This document shows positions 61,608 through 64,000 of a DNA stretch of 64,000 nt, piece by piece. Below the pieces are notes generated by a model, which saw only the letters and a list, made by a program, of their open reading frames with translations, was not told where the DNA came from and made no database searches. How positions within the stretch are numbered: the stretch's first letter is position 1; the number at the start of each line of letters is the position of its first letter. The DNA comes from Pontibacter arcticus (GTDB taxonomy: Bacteria > Bacteroidota > Bacteroidia > Cytophagales > Hymenobacteraceae): the NCBI RefSeq assembly GCF_003284895.1, contig NZ_QMDV01000005.1, positions 1 through 64,000 on the forward strand, read 5' to 3'. The position numbers and the translations under genes were made by a program.

Positions 61608-64000
61608 TTAATTTCTCAGCGGCTTGCCTGTTGTCAGGATGCTCTGGATACGCTCCAGTGTTTTGCGCTCACCTGTTAATGATAAGAAGGCTTCGCGTTC
61701 CAGATCCAGCAGGTATTGTTCGCTTACTTCGGTTGGGGCAGATAAATCGCCACCGCACATTACATAAGCTAACTTTTGAGATATTTTCAGGTCGTGTGCT
61801 GACATGTAGCGGCCTGTATACATCGCGTTTGCACCTGTCAGGAACATACCCAATGCGCCTTGGCCCTGTACTTTGATGTTGGTGCGCTCTACTGGTCTGC
61901 TGTAACCTGCTTCGGCCATAAGTATAGCCTGCGCTTTGGCATCAGCTATCAGACGATTACTATTAATTGTAATGCCATCAGATTTGCGCATAAAGCCTAA
62001 GTCCACCGCTTCTTTAGCCGACGTAGAAACTTTTGCCATACCGATGTTCAGGAACACGTTTTTCAGGTCGTTGTACTCGATGTCGCCTTCGGCATACATA
62101 TCGGCAGCACGCAGCGTCATTTCTTTTGTACCGCCACCGCCTGGTATCAGGCCAACACCAAACTCAACCAAGCCCATGTAGGTTTCAGCAGATGCCTGTA
62201 TATGATCGCAATGTAAATTCAATTCGCAGCCACCACCCAGTGTTAAGCCGTGCGGTGCGCCTACTACAGGTATAGCCGAGTAGCGCATGCGCATCATGGT
62301 GTTCTGGAACTGGCGGATGATCATGTTCAGTTCGTCGAAATCCTGATCCAGCGCATACATGTAGATAAGGCCCACGTTAGCACCGGCAGAGAAATTAGCT
62401 GCATCGTTACCAACTACCATCCCACGGAAATCTTTTTCAGCCAGCTCGATCCCTTTGTTCAGGGCCATGATCACATCGCCGCCCATGGTGTTCATCTTCG
62501 TATGGAACTCCACATTCAGGATACCATCGCCCAAGTCAAGTATAGTAGCGCCGCTGTTTTTCCAGATAACCTTATTGCCACGCAGGTTTTCAAGGATAAT
62601 GAAGTTCTCAGCACCAGGTATGGCTTTGTATTCTTTGGAGTTGATGTCGTAATAGCGGCGTTGGCCGTTCTCTACGATGTAGAAAGACTCTTTGCCGCTT
62701 TCCAACATTTCCTGTACCCAGGCTGCTGGCTGATAACCGGCTTCGGTCATGCGCTGCACACCTTCGCGGGCACCAATGGCATCCCAGTACTCAAACGGAC
62801 CCAGTTCCCAGCCGAAGCCGGCACGCATGGCATCGTCTATTCTGTATAGTTCATCCGAAATCTCAGGTATGCGGTTGCTCACGTACTGGAACAAACCGTA
62901 AAGCGACTCATTTAAGAACTGTGCTGCTTTATCTTTCTGGCCGGAGAAGGCTTTGATGCGTTTCTTCAGGTCTTCGATCGGCTTTAACACTTCCAGACTC
63001 TGGAACTTGGCTTTCTGCTTTGGTCCGTACTCCAGCGTATTTAAGTCCAGCGTCAGAATCTCGGTTTTGCCGTTCGCATCTTTTGTCTTTTTGTAGAAAC
63101 CTTGTCCGGATTTATCGCCCAGCCATTTGTTATCTACCATTGTCTGCAGGTAAGCAGGCAGCTTAAACAGCTCACGCGATTCGTCTTTTTCGCCGGTCTG
63201 GTACAAGCCGTTGGCCACATTCGCCAGCGTATCCAAACCAACTACATCCAGCGTTCGGAACGTTGCAGACTTCGGGCGACCGATGATCGGGCCGGAGATT
63301 TTGTCTACCTCGTCTACGTTCAGGCCCAGTTTGTTCATTACCTGCAGGCCTTGCATAATGGCGTAAATACCAACCCGGTTTGCAATAAAGGCAGGCGTAT
63401 CTTTAGCCAGTACAGTTGTCTTTCCTAAGTATAAATCCCCGTAGTGCATTAGGAAATCCACTACACTTTGGTCCGTTTCCGGCGTAGGAATTATCTCGAG
63501 AAGTTTTAAGTAGCGCGGCGGGTTAAAGAAGTGCGTACCGCAGAAGTGCTTTCTGAAATCATCCGAACGGCCATCCAGCATCAAATGAATCGGAATACCG
63601 GATGTGTTAGAAGAGATCAGCGTACCCGGCTTGCGGAATTGCTCCACCTGGTCGTACACAATTTTCTTGATCTTCAGGTTCTCTACTACTACTTCGATGG
63701 TCCAGTCGGCAGTAGCAATATCCTTCATGTTATCCTCGAAGTTACCTGTTTTGATCAGGCTTGCATCTGCTTTGCGGTAGATCGGCGACGGGTTAGAAAC
63801 AATCGCGGCCTGCAGTGCATTATTTACAATGCGGTTACGAACGGCTTTGCTTTCCAGCGTCAGGCCTTTCTTTTCTTCGTCGGGCGTTAGTTCTTTCGGG
63901 GCTATGTCCAGCAGCAACACCTGTACGCCAATGTTGGCGAAGTGGCAGGCAATACGCGAACCCATCACGCCGGAACCTAATACCGCTACTTTTTTAATTA
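61608..64000 (-). CDS. fadN: 3-hydroxyacyl-CoA dehydrogenase / enoyl-CoA hydratase fusion (FadN-type), 5' end outside
   Basis: At least 797 codons; the frame stays open to the right edge, where it reads IKKVAVLGSGVMGSRIACHF. The true start is therefore a few codons beyond 64000, and the GTG at 63968 inside the Rossmann motif is not the start. N-terminal NAD-binding domain (GSGVMGS), C-terminal 3HCDH region (~160-330), then an enoyl-CoA hydratase domain (~460 onwards: VVGAPHGLTLGGGCELNLHC, GVGLIPGGGGTKEMTLRA). This domain order is that of Bacillus FadN, not of E. coli FadB. Hydrates and oxidises enoyl-CoA in beta-oxidation. Confidence 0.94.
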   Translation of the reverse strand, partial: IKKVAVLGSGVMGSRIACHFANIGVQVLLLDIAPKELTPDEEKKGLTLESKAVRNRIVNNALQAAIVSNPSPIYRKADASLIKTGNFEDNMKDIATADWTIEVVVENLKIKKIVYDQVEQFRKPGTLISSNTSGIPIHLMLDGRSDDFRKHFCGTHFFNPPRYLKLLEIIPTPETDQSVVDFLMHYGDLYLGKTTVLAKDTPAFIANRVGIYAIMQGLQVMNKLGLNVDEVDKISGPIIGRPKSATFRTLDVVGLDTLANVANGLYQTGEKDESRELFKLPAYLQTMVDNKWLGDKSGQGFYKKTKDANGKTEILTLDLNTLEYGPKQKAKFQSLEVLKPIEDLKKRIKAFSGQKDKAAQFLNESLYGLFQYVSNRIPEISDELYRIDDAMRAGFGWELGPFEYWDAIGAREGVQRMTEAGYQPAAWVQEMLESGKESFYIVENGQRRYYDINSKEYKAIPGAENFIILENLRGNKVIWKNSGATILDLGDGILNVEFHTKMNTMGGDVIMALNKGIELAEKDFRGMVVGNDAANFSAGANVGLIYMYALDQDFDELNMIIRQFQNTMMRMRYSAIPVVGAPHGLTLGGGCELNLHCDHIQASAETYMGLVEFGVGLIPGGGGTKEMTLRAADMYAEGDIEYNDLKNVFLNIGMAKVSTSAKEAVDLGFMRKSDGITINSNRLIADAKAQAILMAEAGYSRPVERTNIKVQGQGALGMFLTGANAMYTGRYMSAHDLKISQKLAYVMCGGDLSAPTEVSEQYLLDLEREAFLSLTGERKTLERIQSILTTGKPLRN

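Noticed and set aside
63963-63968. fadN start at GTG 63968 or ATG 63965
   Set aside because: Both lie inside the GxGxxG dinucleotide-binding motif, and the frame is open and conserved-looking up to the window edge.

Overview
The window is a piece of a Bacteroidota chromosome, most likely Cytophagales, family Hymenobacteraceae (Pontibacter-like). The evidence is the 16S 5' end, the TTG-N19/20-TAnnTTTG promoters, GldB/GldD/GldE, a type IX secretion (T9SS) sorting tail, bTHX, DUF2480 and PorT-type barrels. The genus is inference. Almost everything is housekeeping. I see no prophage, insertion sequence, CRISPR array or secondary-metabolite cluster.

Layout. 1-1560: the 5' third of a 16S rRNA gene on the minus strand, a structured leader and four tandem consensus promoters. 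1569-5219: DUF2480-tsaB and rpmH-rnpA-S41 protease, minus strand. 5436-12900: M61 peptidase, PfkB kinase, lipoprotein, tRNA-His, dihydroorotase, DEAD-box helicase, membrane protein. 13049-22461: upp, an outer-membrane barrel, ABC exporter, gmhA, comM and two paralogous small barrels. 22548-34923: M20 dipeptidase, plsY, a 1598-residue exported protein of unknown function, prmA, tpiA, a palindromic repeat element and uvrA. 35366-41911: T9SS cargo, bTHX, MFS exporter, truncated haemoglobin, ECF sigma factor with a small overlapping partner, nth, Spy-like protein. 42373-48593: glycosyltransferase, gldB, PorT-like barrel, rng, a 29-residue COX24-type protein, TPR protein, HU. 48899-55292: mutY-ssb-gldE-gldD, an orphan membrane protein, recG. 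55300-64000: two exported proteins, GT2 and a fadN-fadA-fadE beta-oxidation operon interrupted by a four-helix-bundle (S23/IVS) gene between inverted repeats.

How the genes work together. Translation is served by the rRNA operon, rpmH, rnpA, bTHX, the COX24-type protein, prmA, tsaB and tRNA-His. DNA repair is served by uvrA, mutY, nth, recG and ssb. The envelope and gliding/T9SS theme covers gldB, gldD, gldE, the barrels and the T9SS cargo. Several very short genes (rpmH, bTHX, COX24-type) were found by reading the intergenic DNA.

Three signals are not explained by ordinary annotation. First, AAGTATA/TATACTT (half of the palindrome AAGTATACTT) is far over-represented in genes and gaps alike and in every reading frame. 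Second, the four-helix-bundle gene in the fad operon is bounded by inverted repeats. Third, a 168-bp nested-palindrome element abuts the uvrA stop codon and has a degenerate relative about 16 kb away.
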